This document shows, piece after piece, positions 44,868-54,781 of a DNA stretch of 64,000 nt. The notes beneath the pieces were generated by a model. The model searched no databases. It was not told the DNA's origin and worked only from the letters and a program-made list of their open reading frames with translations. Each line of letters opens with the position of its first letter. Position 1 is the stretch's first letter. This DNA is from Thermoguttaceae bacterium. GTDB lineage: Bacteria > Planctomycetota > Planctomycetia > Pirellulales > Thermoguttaceae. The translations under genes were made by a program, and so were the position numbers. The DNA lies in the NCBI GenBank assembly GCA_017434455.1, contig JAFRFG010000015.1, positions 1 to 64,000 of the forward strand, read 5' to 3'.

Positions 44868-47003
44868 ATGACCAGTAAGCTGAAAACCGCCGTTCCCCGC
44901 CTGGCCGAACTTCTCACCGCCGCGGCCGTCGCGCTGGCGGCGGCCGCCGGATGCCACCATATCCCCACCTCCCGCTCCGACTGGGGGGTTGGGGTCGGTG
45001 AGTATACGGTCGAGGATGAACAGATGCTCCATCAGTGGCATCACGCCGTCACGGGGAGTGACGCCAAGGCCGACGCCCGGAATGAGGAGGCGCAGCGGCA
45101 GTCGCGTTTCAGCTTCTTTAAGGGACTGTTTAACAGCGGCGGCCAGGCCCGGCCCGAAGGGGCGGCCGGCCGGGGGAAAAACGCCGACGAGGAGCTCCCC
45201 GGCGATTCGAATCTCTTCCCCGCCGATCGCTACGACACCCCCAAGATGGTCGGCCGCATTGTCCCGATCAAAAAGCGGGGCGCCTCCCCCACCGGCTCCG
45301 GTGAGCAAACCGCTCGGAACGAGGAGCTTCCGGAGGATACTTCCGACGGCCAATACGCCGTCGCGCACTCGGGAGAAGAGGGCTTGGCCCGATCGGGCGA
45401 GGCGTCCGGGGCGGACTCGGACGGGCAGCTGGCCAAATCCGAAATTTCCCCGATCCCCGAGTCGCCGCAGGAGTATCTCTCGTCCACCCGGGAAGAAGAA
45501 AAAACCGGCACCGGCGATGATGCCGCCTCCGAAAACAGCGTCGCCGTCTTGGATACGCCGCCGCTTCCCCCGCAGATCGAAACCCTCGGCCAGACCGAGC
45601 ATACCGGAAAGCCGATCGCGACGATCTGGGGGAACAACCCCTCGATTCAGTCGGTCACCTACTACGACCGAACCTTGGCCGATCCCTCCCCCTCGTCGCT
45701 GGTTCTTCAAGGCAGCGCGCAGGAGCAGTGGAAAAAAGCGGATCTCCCCCGGCCCGATATGGAAAGGGGGTTCGAGACCTCGCTGGAGCACCTTCCGGGC
45801 AGCCGCTGCGCCGGCGCGCGAACCGAAGCCGTCTCGCCGAATCTCGACGGCCTGCTCCCCTCGAAAACGACCGTGACCCTTGCCGCCGGCAGCGCGGCAA
45901 GCGCCGAAGAGCAGCCGTCCGAACCGGCGCGGCTGCATGAGCCGGTCCCCGTCCCGGCCGCGCCCGTCCCGGCCCCCGTGGCCGCGGCCTCAAACGCGCC
46001 GCCCGCCGAGCCGGTCGCCTCGATCGCGCTGACCGACCTGGGACAGGATCAAGTCTCCGGCTCGATCGCGTTCGCCGACAATTCCGCCGGCGCGCTGTTC
46101 ACCAACTCCGCCCGGGAATTAAGCGACGACGCGCGTCCCATCTCTCACGAACAGATCGCCGGCCAGCAAGAGAACGTCTCCCCCATCGCCATGGATACGG
46201 CGCGCGGGATGATCGACGCCTCGCCGCTGGGGGGGCTGTCGCACAGCGCGCCGATGGCGGCCGCGCCGACCGACGAACAGACCGCCGCGGCGCTTCCCGC
46301 GGCGCCCGGCTCGTGGCGCGACGACGTTCACCGCGCCGTCGATCGTCTGCGTGAGGAGATCTCCCGCCAGGCGGACGAAGGGACGCTCCGTCCGATGGAA
46401 GCGGCCCGGCTGCGGCTGCTGATGCTCGCCGTCGGCGACTCGCCCAACTCGGCGGGGAAGATCGCCTCGACCAATCCGGTCCTGCAGTCGTTCTGGGAAA
46501 AGCAGCTCAGCGGGCTGCGGATTCTTCTGGATTCCCCCGGCGAGGGGCCGACTCTCTCCCTGGCCGAGCGCGATTTAAACGCCTCGCTGGCCTGGCTGAA
46601 GACCGCCTGCCCCCCGAGAATCGAAAAGGCGCTGCTGGCCGAGGAGTGCTCCTCCTTCGGACTGTATACCCCCAAGAAAGGAACGTACTCACCGGGCGAG
46701 GAAGCGCATGTCTATATGGAGCTGGGGAATATCTCCTCGTACCCGATCGATCAGGAGTACGAGGTCGCCGTCGTGTGCCGCTGGGAATTGTACGACGCCC
46801 AGGGCCAGCCGGCGCTTCCGCCCAGTCAGCAGATCTGCGCCAGCCGTTCCTCCTCCCCGCTGAAAGATATTGTGCTGAATGTCCCCGTGACCCTCCCCAA
46901 GGTCGCGGCCGCCGGCGACTACCGCCTGAAGGTGTCGGTGCGCGACCACCACAGCCAATCGACCGAATTGGCCGAGACCGACCTGGTTCTGCCGGTGCGC
47001 TGA
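44868..47003 (+). CDS. Large predicted lipoprotein
   Basis: A 711-residue exported protein with a lipobox-type signal (LAAAAGC, cysteine near residue 29) after a basic start (MTSKLKTAVPRLAELL). The middle is long, low-complexity and rich in Ala, Pro, Glu and Ser, consistent with an unstructured spacer. The last 200 residues form a folded domain (WRDDVHRAVDRLREEISRQ to TLPKVAAAGDYRLKVSVRDHH), ending in a beta-sandwich-like segment. I recognise no named family. It probably anchors a C-terminal binding domain at the membrane. A strong terminator follows. Confidence 0.68.
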   Translation: MTSKLKTAVPRLAELLTAAAVALAAAAGCHHIPTSRSDWGVGVGEYTVEDEQMLHQWHHAVTGSDAKADARNEEAQRQSRFSFFKGLFNSGGQARPEGAAGRGKNADEELPGDSNLFPADRYDTPKMVGRIVPIKKRGASPTGSGEQTARNEELPEDTSDGQYAVAHSGEEGLARSGEASGADSDGQLAKSEISPIPESPQEYLSSTREEEKTGTGDDAASENSVAVLDTPPLPPQIETLGQTEHTGKPIATIWGNNPSIQSVTYYDRTLADPSPSSLVLQGSAQEQWKKADLPRPDMERGFETSLEHLPGSRCAGARTEAVSPNLDGLLPSKTTVTLAAGSAASAEEQPSEPARLHEPVPVPAAPVPAPVAAASNAPPAEPVASIALTDLGQDQVSGSIAFADNSAGALFTNSARELSDDARPISHEQIAGQQENVSPIAMDTARGMIDASPLGGLSHSAPMAAAPTDEQTAAALPAAPGSWRDDVHRAVDRLREEISRQADEGTLRPMEAARLRLLMLAVGDSPNSAGKIASTNPVLQSFWEKQLSGLRILLDSPGEGPTLSLAERDLNASLAWLKTACPPRIEKALLAEECSSFGLYTPKKGTYSPGEEAHVYMELGNISSYPIDQEYEVAVVCRWELYDAQGQPALPPSQQICASRSSSPLKDIVLNVPVTLPKVAAAGDYRLKVSVRDHHSQSTELAETDLVLPVR

Positions 47004-47025
47004 AGGGGAAACAAGTCGTCGAACG

Positions 47026-47068
47026 GGAAAGAAAAAAGGCCTTGTCACCAAGGCCTTTTTTCTTTCCG
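47026..47068. terminator. Bidirectional terminator between the lipoprotein gene and prfB
   Basis: GAAAGAAAAAAGGCCTTG and its exact inverted copy flank a short loop. The A- and T-runs on both sides allow termination in both directions. Confidence 0.92.
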
Positions 47069-47098
47069 TCAAATGGGGTATCAAACACGCGCCCGTCG

Positions 47099-48203
47099 TC
47101 AGTCGGTCTTGACCCGCCAGCGGAGGTACTCTTCCATAAACGGCTGGATATTCCCGTTGAGGACATCGTGAAAGCTGGCGTTCTGGTACCCGGTGCGGGA
47201 GTCTTTCACCCGCTGCTCGGGGTGCAGAAAGTAGTTGCGGATCTGCGAGCCGAAGCCGACCTTCGCCATATTTTTGTACTTCTCCGACATCTGCTGCTCG
47301 CGCTTTTCCTCCTCGCGCTGAAGCAGCCGGGCCTTGAGCATCTTCAGCGCCATCGCCCGGTTCTTGTGCTGGCTGCGCTCGTTTTGGCACTGCACCACCG
47401 TCCCAGTCGGAAGGTGGGTCAGACGAATCGCGCTGGAGGTCTTGTTGACGTGCTGCCCCCCCGCCCCGCTGGAGCGGAAGACATCCTCGCGGATATCCTC
47501 GTCCCGCAGCTCGACGTGAATCGAGTCGTCGATGTCGGGGTTGACGTCGACCGCGGCGAAACTGGTCTGCCGCTTCCCCTCGGCGTTGAACGGCGAGATG
47601 CGGACCAGCCGGTGGATCCCGATCTCCCCCTTGAGATAGCCGTAGGCCATCGGCCCTCGGACCATTATCGACGCGGAGTTGATCCCCGCCTCCTCGTTGT
47701 CCTGGCGGTCGAGAATCTCGACCGAATAGTCGCGGCTCTGCGCCCAGTTGATATACATCCGCAGCAGCATTTCGGCCCAGTCGTTGGCGTCGGTGCCGCC
47801 GTCGCGGGCGTTGATCGTCACGATGGCGTTGTTCCCGTCGAACGGGCCGCTCAAAAGCGCGGTGAGCTGCAGATCCTCCATCGTCTTCTCGGCCGAGGCC
47901 AGGCGATCGGGGATCTCGGCGGCCATCTCCTCGTCTTCGGCGCCCAGCTCAAAGAGAACATCCAGCTCGTCGAGTTCGGCGGCGATCGTCTCGATCGGCT
48001 TAAGATAAGACTTGATTGTCTTTAGGCGGCCGACGACCGCCTGCGAACCCTCGGCGTCGTCCCAAAAGCCGGGGGCCGACATCTGACGCTCGATCTCGGC
48101 GGCCTCTTTGGTCTTTTCGTCGTAGTCAAAGAGAGTCCTTCATTTGCTGAAGGCCCTCGCGAAGCTGGCGGGTCCGATCGACCCATTGGTTCTCAATCGG
48201 CAT
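47099..48203 (-). CDS. prfB: Peptide chain release factor 2, with programmed +1 frameshift
   Basis: Release factor 2 (about 367 residues) ends translation at UGA and UAA. The GGQ motif (SGAGGQHVNKTSSAIRL) that reaches the peptidyl-transferase centre is present, as is an SPF tripeptide region. The gene starts at the ATG at 48203 and reads 25 codons (MPIENQWVDRTRQ...) to a CTT TGA C site. After a +1 shift it continues DYDEKTKEAAEIERQMSAPGF to the stop at 47099. This is the known autoregulatory frameshift, at the same codon as in E. coli, with a Shine-Dalgarno-like AAGGA just before it. Confidence 0.96.
48125..48131 (-). promoter_or_regulatory. prfB +1 frameshift site
   Basis: CTTTGAC on the minus strand: ribosomes pausing at TGA slip one base forward from CTT. 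An AAGGA element lies a few bases upstream, as required for the shift. Confidence 0.93.
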
Positions 48204-48323
48204 AACATCCTCAAAACGGCGGCTTCTTTTTCCGCGAGCCGCGGCGGCTCTCGACAGACGGCTCTGTAAAACAAGGGGATTATAGCCGGTTTTCGCCCTT
48301 TCCTCAACCGGCGCGCTGCTGGC

Positions 48324-49439
48324 CTAGCGGCGGTTCTCCGCCAAAAAGCGCTCGTATTCGGCTTCTTGTCCGGGGTCGGTTAAGGTCGTCCGCCAGTCGA
48401 CCGCCAGCATCACGACGTTCACCCCCGAACCGATCCCGAGCATCGCCAGGCGCTGTCCTTCGGAAGCGAAACCGCAGCCGATCCCGATCGCCGCGGCGCT
48501 CGGCAGCGCGACGCTGCCGGTATTCCCCAAAAGCGAGAAGGTCATAAAGTTCTTCGCCGGGTCGAGCCCCAGGCGCTCCATCACCAGATTCTGGTGCGCC
48601 CGCCCGACCTGGTGGCAGAATGTCCGATCGATCTGATCGGTCGTCCAGCCGACCTCGGGGAGGAACCGCGCGAACTGCCGCTCGGCGAGATTCACCCCGG
48701 CGTGCAGAAGCGCCTCCGAATCGGTCCGCATAAACTGCCCGTCGGCGCGCCCCCCGGCGGAGACGTCAATTTCGCTGCGGCACAGATCGGCCCGAAGCGA
48801 ATCGGCCCCCACCACCGCGCCGAGCAGGCGGTTCCCCGTGCGGGTCAGCCGCCGGCCGGTCAAGAGCATCGCCGCGCTCCCCGAGCCGATCGTCAGCGAG
48901 GCGAAGATCGGCTTGACGCTGTGCCGCGTGAGGGTCTCGTCCCCCAGCAGGCGCGCGACGGTCGTCTCCAAAAGGGTGCGGCTGTTCTCGGTCCCGACGA
49001 CGATCCCCGCCTCGATCTGGCCGAGCTCGATCATATTGGCGATCATCAGCGCGCCGGTGAGCAGCCCCAGGCAGGCGTTGGAAATATCGAAGATCGAGCA
49101 GTCCTGCGAAAGAGCGCAGCGGCGGTGGACATCGCAGGCGGTCGCCGGTTCCTGGTAGTCGCGGCAGACCGAGGCGTGGATAAACGCGCCGATCGACTCG
49201 CGCCGCGCGCCGGTGGCCGCCAAAAGCCGCTCGACCGTCTTGACGCTGGCGTCTCCGGGGAGCATCCCCTCGGGCCACAGCCGCCGCTCTTTGATCCCGG
49301 TCATCAGCTCCAGACGGCCGTAGGGGAGGCGCAGACGGTCGTACAGGGGCGCGAGCGTCCGTTCCAGTTCGTCGGTCGTTAGAATCTCGTCGGGGAGCGT
49401 CGAGACGATCCCGTCGAGATAGACATTCTCATAGCGCAT
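48324..49439 (-). CDS. OleA-like 3-oxoacyl-ACP synthase III family protein
   Basis: A 371-residue thiolase-fold condensing enzyme. The active-site cysteine is C123 in DISNACLGLLTG, the histidine is in FCHQVGRAH and the asparagine in LLGNTGSVALPS. These segments resemble OleA, which joins two acyl-CoAs head to head, more than FabH. It is not close to the two KAS III enzymes of the acyl module. No OleB/C/D partners are nearby. The ATG at 49439 has no strong ribosome-binding site. Confidence 0.8.
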   Translation of the reverse strand: MRYENVYLDGIVSTLPDEILTTDELERTLAPLYDRLRLPYGRLELMTGIKERRLWPEGMLPGDASVKTVERLLAATGARRESIGAFIHASVCRDYQEPATACDVHRRCALSQDCSIFDISNACLGLLTGALMIANMIELGQIEAGIVVGTENSRTLLETTVARLLGDETLTRHSVKPIFASLTIGSGSAAMLLTGRRLTRTGNRLLGAVVGADSLRADLCRSEIDVSAGGRADGQFMRTDSEALLHAGVNLAERQFARFLPEVGWTTDQIDRTFCHQVGRAHQNLVMERLGLDPAKNFMTFSLLGNTGSVALPSAAAIGIGCGFASEGQRLAMLGIGSGVNVVMLAVDWRTTLTDPGQEAEYERFLAENRR

Positions 49440-49528
49440 GGCTCACAGCGCGTCGGCGCGCCCCGGCGTTGTCGAAAGAATACCGCGATTGCGGCGCTCC
49501 CCAAAAGGGATGCCTGCCCAGAAGAATA

Positions 49529-50917
49529 CTATGGAGGGGGGTATTTGCCTAGTAACCGCTCGGCCTGGCCGTCGGCCTCCTGTGCCTCGGCCTCTTTCCC
49601 CTCGCGGCGCAGCTCGGCGGCCCAATGCCGGTAGTAGAGGGGAAGATTGACCCGGAACTGCTCAAAGTTTGGATCGAGAACCAGACACTGCTCGGTCAGA
49701 TGGATCGCCTCGCGGTAGTCGCTCCTTTTCGCCAGCTCGATCGCCAGGTTGTTCAGCGTCGCCTTGAGGTTCCCCAGGACCGTCTGGTTCTCGGGGTCGA
49801 GCACCAGGGCCTTCAGGTAGGCCGAAAGCGCCGGCCCGAAGCGCCGCTGATGGTAAAAGTCGACGCCGCGGTTAAAGTATATCGTCGCGACGAATTCCAC
49901 CGGCGAGACCCCGCGCGAGGCGGCGGCGCGGCCGCGCGCCGCCGCCGCCCCTTCGGACAGATCCCCCTGATCGGGGACGATCGTGGTGTCGGCCGCGGTA
50001 TCGGCGGCGGTGTCGCCGGAAGTGACCGGCCGCGAGACATGAACATCGACCGGTTCGGTGTCGAGAGCCGGCGGAAACGGAACGGGAGAATCGGGAAGGA
50101 GCTCCCAGTCGGTACAGGTCGTTTCGATGTCTAAGGTCGCGTCCGAGAGGATCACCCGGCTCTTGGCGTGGCCGGTCGTCTCGACCCCGCGGACGCTCAA
50201 GCCCACCTCCGACGCCAGGGCGTTGAACAGGACCGTGGCGCTGACACAGTTGTATTGGCCGGTCGCCAGGGTCGCCGCGACGCTGGAGCGGTTCTGCTCG
50301 TAGTGGCCGGTCAGCAGCCGGCGGCGCAAAAACTCGAAGACCGTCCGAACCCGAAGCATCTCGTCGTCGACCGGGGCGATCTCCTCGCGCAGCTGGGCCA
50401 GCGCCGAGGAAAAGATTGCCAAACTGCTTTGTCGCAGCTGAGGCGGCGTCCCCTCGGCGATCAAAACCGCTTCCAGAAAGCTCAGGTCGTCCCAGCGGCC
50501 GTTGCGGGCGTCGTCCAGGAGAAACCGCTCGGCGGCGGGAAGGTTGTTCAGCCGGCAGACAAACCAGCGGTCCTCTCGGGGAGCGTCGGCCGGCTCAACC
50601 TCCGGTGCGGTATCGGCCGTCTCGGCCGCGGGAACCGGAACGATCGTCGAGGCCTTCGGGCAGGCGGCCATCCGCAGCTGGCGCAGATTCATAATGCCGA
50701 GGAACGTCAGCTCGGGGAGCTTCTGTCCCTCGGAGTCGCTTCGAAGGCCGACCAGCTCCACGCGCCGCGAGTCGGCCGCGCCGCCGTCGGCGGTGACAAT
50801 CGGCCGCGGTTCAGTAGCGGGGGGAACCGGCTCGGCGGCGCAAAGCGGCGGGGCCAAGGCGAGCAGCAGGCCAAGGGCCAGAGAACCTAAACAACTTAAA
50901 GCTTGTATTTTTCTCAT
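49529..50917 (-). CDS. Exported transglutaminase-like protein with TPR repeats
   Basis: A 462-residue protein with a signal peptide (MRKIQALSCLGSLALGLLLALAPPLCA). The middle carries a transglutaminase-like core: the nucleophile cysteine in GQYNCVSATVLFNALASEVGL near 220 and the histidine in ETTGHAKSRVI. The C-terminal third has TPR-like helices (VEFVATIYFNRGVDFYHQRRFGPALSAYLKALVLDPENQ). It probably acts on envelope proteins or peptides; activity is not proven. It is divergent from the DUF1573 gene. Confidence 0.78.
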   Translation of the reverse strand: MRKIQALSCLGSLALGLLLALAPPLCAAEPVPPATEPRPIVTADGGAADSRRVELVGLRSDSEGQKLPELTFLGIMNLRQLRMAACPKASTIVPVPAAETADTAPEVEPADAPREDRWFVCRLNNLPAAERFLLDDARNGRWDDLSFLEAVLIAEGTPPQLRQSSLAIFSSALAQLREEIAPVDDEMLRVRTVFEFLRRRLLTGHYEQNRSSVAATLATGQYNCVSATVLFNALASEVGLSVRGVETTGHAKSRVILSDATLDIETTCTDWELLPDSPVPFPPALDTEPVDVHVSRPVTSGDTAADTAADTTIVPDQGDLSEGAAAARGRAAASRGVSPVEFVATIYFNRGVDFYHQRRFGPALSAYLKALVLDPENQTVLGNLKATLNNLAIELAKRSDYREAIHLTEQCLVLDPNFEQFRVNLPLYYRHWAAELRREGKEAEAQEADGQAERLLGKYPPP

Positions 50918-51357
50918 ATTCTCAGAAGGGAATCGCTCCTCTCGTCCAACGCCGCGGAGAACTGAAAAAATTTCTTTCGTCCTCCTACTGTCGGCGCCAA
51001 CGCGGCTATATTGCTTAATCCCTTTATTTTTACGGCCGAAACCGCGTTTTGCCGTTTTCTATGCTGTCTATTTTATCCAAATAATAATTTTTCGCCCCCT
51101 TTATTTTCGTGAAATATAGCTTATAAAAAAGCGCGAACATAAAATTCCTCGGAAAATTTCCAGATATTCCGATAAAAGGGAATTTTATGGGGCCGGGTTT
51201 GCCGAATATAGTGAGGAAGATTGGGTGTACCCGGATTCTATACCCCGCCATACAAGCCGGGAATGGACTGCCTCCCACCTGCGATTGATGCCAAAAGGGG
51301 CGGCCGCGCTTTCGAGCGGCTCTTCCGCGGCTAGCGTGTCCCGCTATGGAAACAGTT
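50918..51357. other. AT-rich divergent intergenic region
   Basis: It separates the transglutaminase-TPR and DUF1573 genes and is much more AT-rich than either. It holds a long stem-loop, listed separately. A minus-strand open frame (51030-51578) overlaps the DUF1573 gene and is unsupported. Promoters for both genes must lie here, but I could not define them. Confidence 0.5.
51140..51187 (+). promoter_or_regulatory. Nested stem-loop upstream of the DUF1573 gene
   Basis: TAAAATTCC (51140-51148) and GGAATTTTA (51179-51187) pair perfectly. Inside them TCGGAA (51149-51154) and TTCCGA (51167-51172) also pair perfectly. The structure lies about 170 bases before the start codon and could be a leader element or a protein-binding site. 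Confidence 0.5.
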
Positions 51358-53412
51358 ATGAGACGGAACGAAAAATCGATCGGACGGAATTCCTTCAGAC
51401 CAGCTCTGCTTCTGGGAATGGTTCTGACCTTCTTCGGACTCACTTCGATACTGCATGCCCAGCCATCCGAATCCTGGGCTTCGAGGATGTTCTCGGCGAT
51501 GGGAACCGAAAAGGCGTTCAACTTCGGCAATCTCGCTCTGCACGCCGAAGCGGAACATCGTTTTGCCTTTAAGAACATCTATAAAGAAGATGTCGAAATC
51601 ATCTCGGCGCAGTCGAACTGCAGCTGCACTAACGTCACCGTTTCCAAGAAGGTGATCAAATCGCAGGAAGTCGGCGAGATCATCGCCCGCGTCGATACCT
51701 CCGGGAAGATTCATACCGGCAAACGCAAAGTCACCGTCACGGTTCGATTCAACAAGCCCCAGCCGGCCGAAATTCAGCTCCAGGTCCAGTCGTTCATCCG
51801 CGCCGATGTCGTCTTCAATCCCGGGAACGTCGAGTTCGGGACCGTCTCGCAGGGGCACGGGAGCGAGAAAAAGGTGATGCTCGAGTATCACGGCACGAAC
51901 CCGAACTGGCGGCTGAGCCAAATCAAAAAGACCACGCCGGCCATCGCGGCGGTTGCGCAGCCGATTTCCGGCGGTTACGGGGGGAAGGCGTACGAAGTCA
52001 CCGTCACCCTCAACGAGACGGCCGAGCCCGGCTATATCAACGGAAAGATTCAGTTCATCGCCAACGACGGCGATGGGCAAAGCGTCTTTGTCCCTGTCCA
52101 CGCCCTTGTCATGGCCCCGCTGATGGCGACCCCTTCCCATCTGCAGATCGGGGTGGTCCACCCGGGAGAATCGGTCTCGAAGAACCTGGTTCTGCGCGGA
52201 TCGGTCCCGTTTAAGATCGAGCGAATCAGCTCGCCCGATTCGCGCGTCAGTTTCCTGACGGCCGATCTGGAGAGCAAGCTCCATATCATCCCGGTCACCT
52301 TCCACGCCGGCGAGAACCAGTCGGGCGAGGAAATCAATCAGCAGATTCATATCGTCACCTCGAAGAAAGACCTCGATCCGATCGATATCCCGATCACCGG
52401 GTATATCTCTCAGGAAGACGTCCTTCCCAGGCACAACGAACTGGCTAAGGGGGAACAGCTTCTGCGCGCCTATGCCGCCTCCGGAGCCCCCGGTCAAATC
52501 GCCCTGGGCCTGCTCAGCGCCCCGCTGAGCAACCCCGCCGCCCCCGCGGTCAACCGTGCCGTGGCCCAAAGCCCGGCCGCCGGCGCCACCGCGCCGAAGA
52601 GCTCGGTGATTCATCAGAATAATCCCGCCGGCGACGGCGAGGCCCACTATACCGTCTCGCGGCTGCCGATGAGCGTCGCCACCCAGATCGCCACGCATAT
52701 CAGCGCGCAGTCGGTCGACAAAGAGACCTACACCGCCTCCACCGGCGGACGTTCCGCCTCGAAGAAGAACGCCCCGAGCGTCGCTCACCAGGTGAGCCGC
52801 CCGGTCGCCGAAAAAGCGGCGCCGGCAAGCGAGCCGGCCGACGATCTGCTCGCGGACAGCCGCCCCGCCGATAACGCCTCGGAGAATAAGGCCGCGAACC
52901 AGCCGGCCGACACCCAGGTCAGCGACATTCACGTGGTCGAGGCCAAGAGCGTGCCAATGGATACCGAGGAGGCCCCCGCTTTCGATGAGGACGGGTGGAC
53001 GGCCGCCGCCGACGATACCGCCGCCACCGACGATCAGACCCGCCCGTCGCTGGGGAACGAGACGATTAAGAAAGACACCTACCCGCTGTCGCAGTTCCAC
53101 AGTGCCGAGGCCCCGGCCGAGGAGATTCCCGATTCCGCCAGCGCCAAAGCCCTCTTCCGCCGCCCCGAGCAGGTCGCCCAGAGCGTTTCGGCCCCCCGCG
53201 CGAACAATACCGCGGGCACTGACGCCGGCAACGCCCAGGGGACGACGATCTTAAGCGTTCCGGGCGGCGCGGCGGCCCCCGCGGCCGAAGCCCCGTCGGA
53301 CGGCGCGCCGACGGTCAAGAGCGCCCGGTCGGTGAAGCGCACTGCCCGCCGAAGCGAGGCGGTTGACCCGACCTCCGAGGACGGGTTCTATATTCTCGAT
53401 TTCCCGCAGTAA
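51358..53412 (+). CDS. DUF1573-domain exported protein
   Basis: A 684-residue protein with a signal peptide (LLLGMVLTFFGLTSILHA). The DUF1573 immunoglobulin-like domain covers about 40-150 and has FNFGNLALHAEAEHRFAFKN and the SNCSCTN cysteine pair. A second beta-sandwich follows (NVEFGTVSQGHGSEKKV). After residue 370 the chain is low-complexity (Ala, Pro, Ser, Asp) to the end. I start at the ATG at 51358 because GGAAA precedes it; an ATG at 51346 has no ribosome-binding site. A role in the envelope or an external appendage is likely but unproven. Confidence 0.8.
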   Translation: MRRNEKSIGRNSFRPALLLGMVLTFFGLTSILHAQPSESWASRMFSAMGTEKAFNFGNLALHAEAEHRFAFKNIYKEDVEIISAQSNCSCTNVTVSKKVIKSQEVGEIIARVDTSGKIHTGKRKVTVTVRFNKPQPAEIQLQVQSFIRADVVFNPGNVEFGTVSQGHGSEKKVMLEYHGTNPNWRLSQIKKTTPAIAAVAQPISGGYGGKAYEVTVTLNETAEPGYINGKIQFIANDGDGQSVFVPVHALVMAPLMATPSHLQIGVVHPGESVSKNLVLRGSVPFKIERISSPDSRVSFLTADLESKLHIIPVTFHAGENQSGEEINQQIHIVTSKKDLDPIDIPITGYISQEDVLPRHNELAKGEQLLRAYAASGAPGQIALGLLSAPLSNPAAPAVNRAVAQSPAAGATAPKSSVIHQNNPAGDGEAHYTVSRLPMSVATQIATHISAQSVDKETYTASTGGRSASKKNAPSVAHQVSRPVAEKAAPASEPADDLLADSRPADNASENKAANQPADTQVSDIHVVEAKSVPMDTEEAPAFDEDGWTAAADDTAATDDQTRPSLGNETIKKDTYPLSQFHSAEAPAEEIPDSASAKALFRRPEQVAQSVSAPRANNTAGTDAGNAQGTTILSVPGGAAAPAAEAPSDGAPTVKSARSVKRTARRSEAVDPTSEDGFYILDFPQ

Positions 53413-53448
53413 AAACAAACAGTAAAAGTTAAACCGAATCGCGCGGCG

Positions 53449-54474
53449 CTACTCGCCGCAGGCCTCAAGCGCCTTCTTCGCGGAGTCGAGAAGGCGCTTT
53501 TTCGTCTCCTCATACGGGAACTTCATCGTCGCCCCGGCGGCGGCCGCGTGCCCGCCGCCGCCGAACGAGGCAGCCAGCCGGCTGCAGTCGACCGAGCAGC
53601 GGCTGCGGAAACTGACCTTGAAGTCGCCGTTCTTCTGCTCGACGAGGATCAGCGCCATCTTGGTCCCGGCGATCTTCAGCGTCTCGTTGACGATATCTTC
53701 GCTCTCGCTTTGGTGCGCGCCCGCCGCGGCGAAGTCCGACTGCAAAAGCGAGGTGAACATCAGCCGGCCGTCGAAGAACGACTCGGTCTTGGCCAGCGCG
53801 CGGCCGATCAGGCGAATCCGGCCGAGCGATTCCTGCTCGCAGATGATCCGGTACAGCTCGTCCGGGCGCATCCCCACGCGGATCAGCGCCGCGGCCGTCT
53901 CGAACGTCCGATCGGTGACCGAGCGGAAACGGAACCAGCCGGTGTCGGTCGCGATGGCGGTAAACAGCGCGAAGGCGATCGGACCGGTCAGCTCGATTCC
54001 CCCGGCGCGCAGCGCGTCGAAGACGATCGTCCCGGTGGCGGGGGCGTCCGAGTCGGCGAACAACTCCGCCTGGAAGTCGTACCGCTGAACGTGGTGATCG
54101 ATCACCGCCTTGCGTGCCGGACCGCCGGCAAAATAGTCGTACATCGCCCCCAGCTGCGCTTTGGAACTGGTATCGAGCGCGACGAGCAGATCGGCCCCGT
54201 CCAGGAACTGTTTCTCCTCGCTGGTCAGTTGCCCCAGCGCGCGGACCTCCCCCCGCGGATCGAGAAAGGTGAGCGTCGGGGGGACCGGGTCGGCGTTGAT
54301 CATCATCACCTGTTTCCCTCGGGCCTTCAGCGCCATCGCCATCGCCGTCTGGCTGCCGAGGGAGTCCCCGTCGGGGCGCACGTGCGAGGTCAGAACAATC
54401 GTCCTTGCCGAGTCGATCAGTTCCCAGTAACGTTTCCAGTTGATATCGGCCGCCGCCTGATTCGCTTCCGTCAT
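53449..54474 (-). CDS. nrnA: NrnA-like DHH phosphoesterase (nanoRNase/pAp phosphatase)
   Basis: A 341-residue DHH/DHHA1 family phosphoesterase. The metal-binding HVRPDGDSLGS is at 35-45, with further ligands in LVALDTSS and the DHH motif in VIDHHVQRYD. The DHHA1 domain ends in FGGGGHAAAAGA. It would degrade oligoribonucleotides of two to five bases and convert pAp to AMP in the cytoplasm. It is convergent with the DUF1573 gene. Confidence 0.9.
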   Translation of the reverse strand: MTEANQAAADINWKRYWELIDSARTIVLTSHVRPDGDSLGSQTAMAMALKARGKQVMMINADPVPPTLTFLDPRGEVRALGQLTSEEKQFLDGADLLVALDTSSKAQLGAMYDYFAGGPARKAVIDHHVQRYDFQAELFADSDAPATGTIVFDALRAGGIELTGPIAFALFTAIATDTGWFRFRSVTDRTFETAAALIRVGMRPDELYRIICEQESLGRIRLIGRALAKTESFFDGRLMFTSLLQSDFAAAGAHQSESEDIVNETLKIAGTKMALILVEQKNGDFKVSFRSRCSVDCSRLAASFGGGGHAAAAGATMKFPYEETKKRLLDSAKKALEACGE

Positions 54475-54781
54475 CGGTTCTTCCTTTCTTTCGCGCGGGA
54501 AAGAGCGTTTTTTCTTCCCCTTTTTATACCCACAAGCGCCCGCTCAACCAAGGTGGTATTACCCAAAAATCCACCATAATCGACCCGCGCCGGGGCGAAA
54601 AGCTCCCCTTTTTTGCAAAAACGCTCAATGTTCCCTGGACAAAGGTGTCTTGCCTAACTATCCTACCTATAGCGCCCAGTATATTTATACCCTATAATCT
54701 ATTGCCCGCGCCGGGGTATTGGGAAGAGATGTTTTTCCCGCCCCCGCGATCGATTCGGCTGTTCGTACCGAAGGAGAACAG

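Noticed and set aside
51030..51578. A 182-codon minus-strand frame in the AT-rich region
   Set aside because: It overlaps the start of the DUF1573 gene and reads as random hydrophobic and basic stretches.
51331..53100. A 589-codon minus-strand frame over the DUF1573 gene
   Set aside because: No ribosome-binding site or domain; DUF1573 features are clear on the plus strand.
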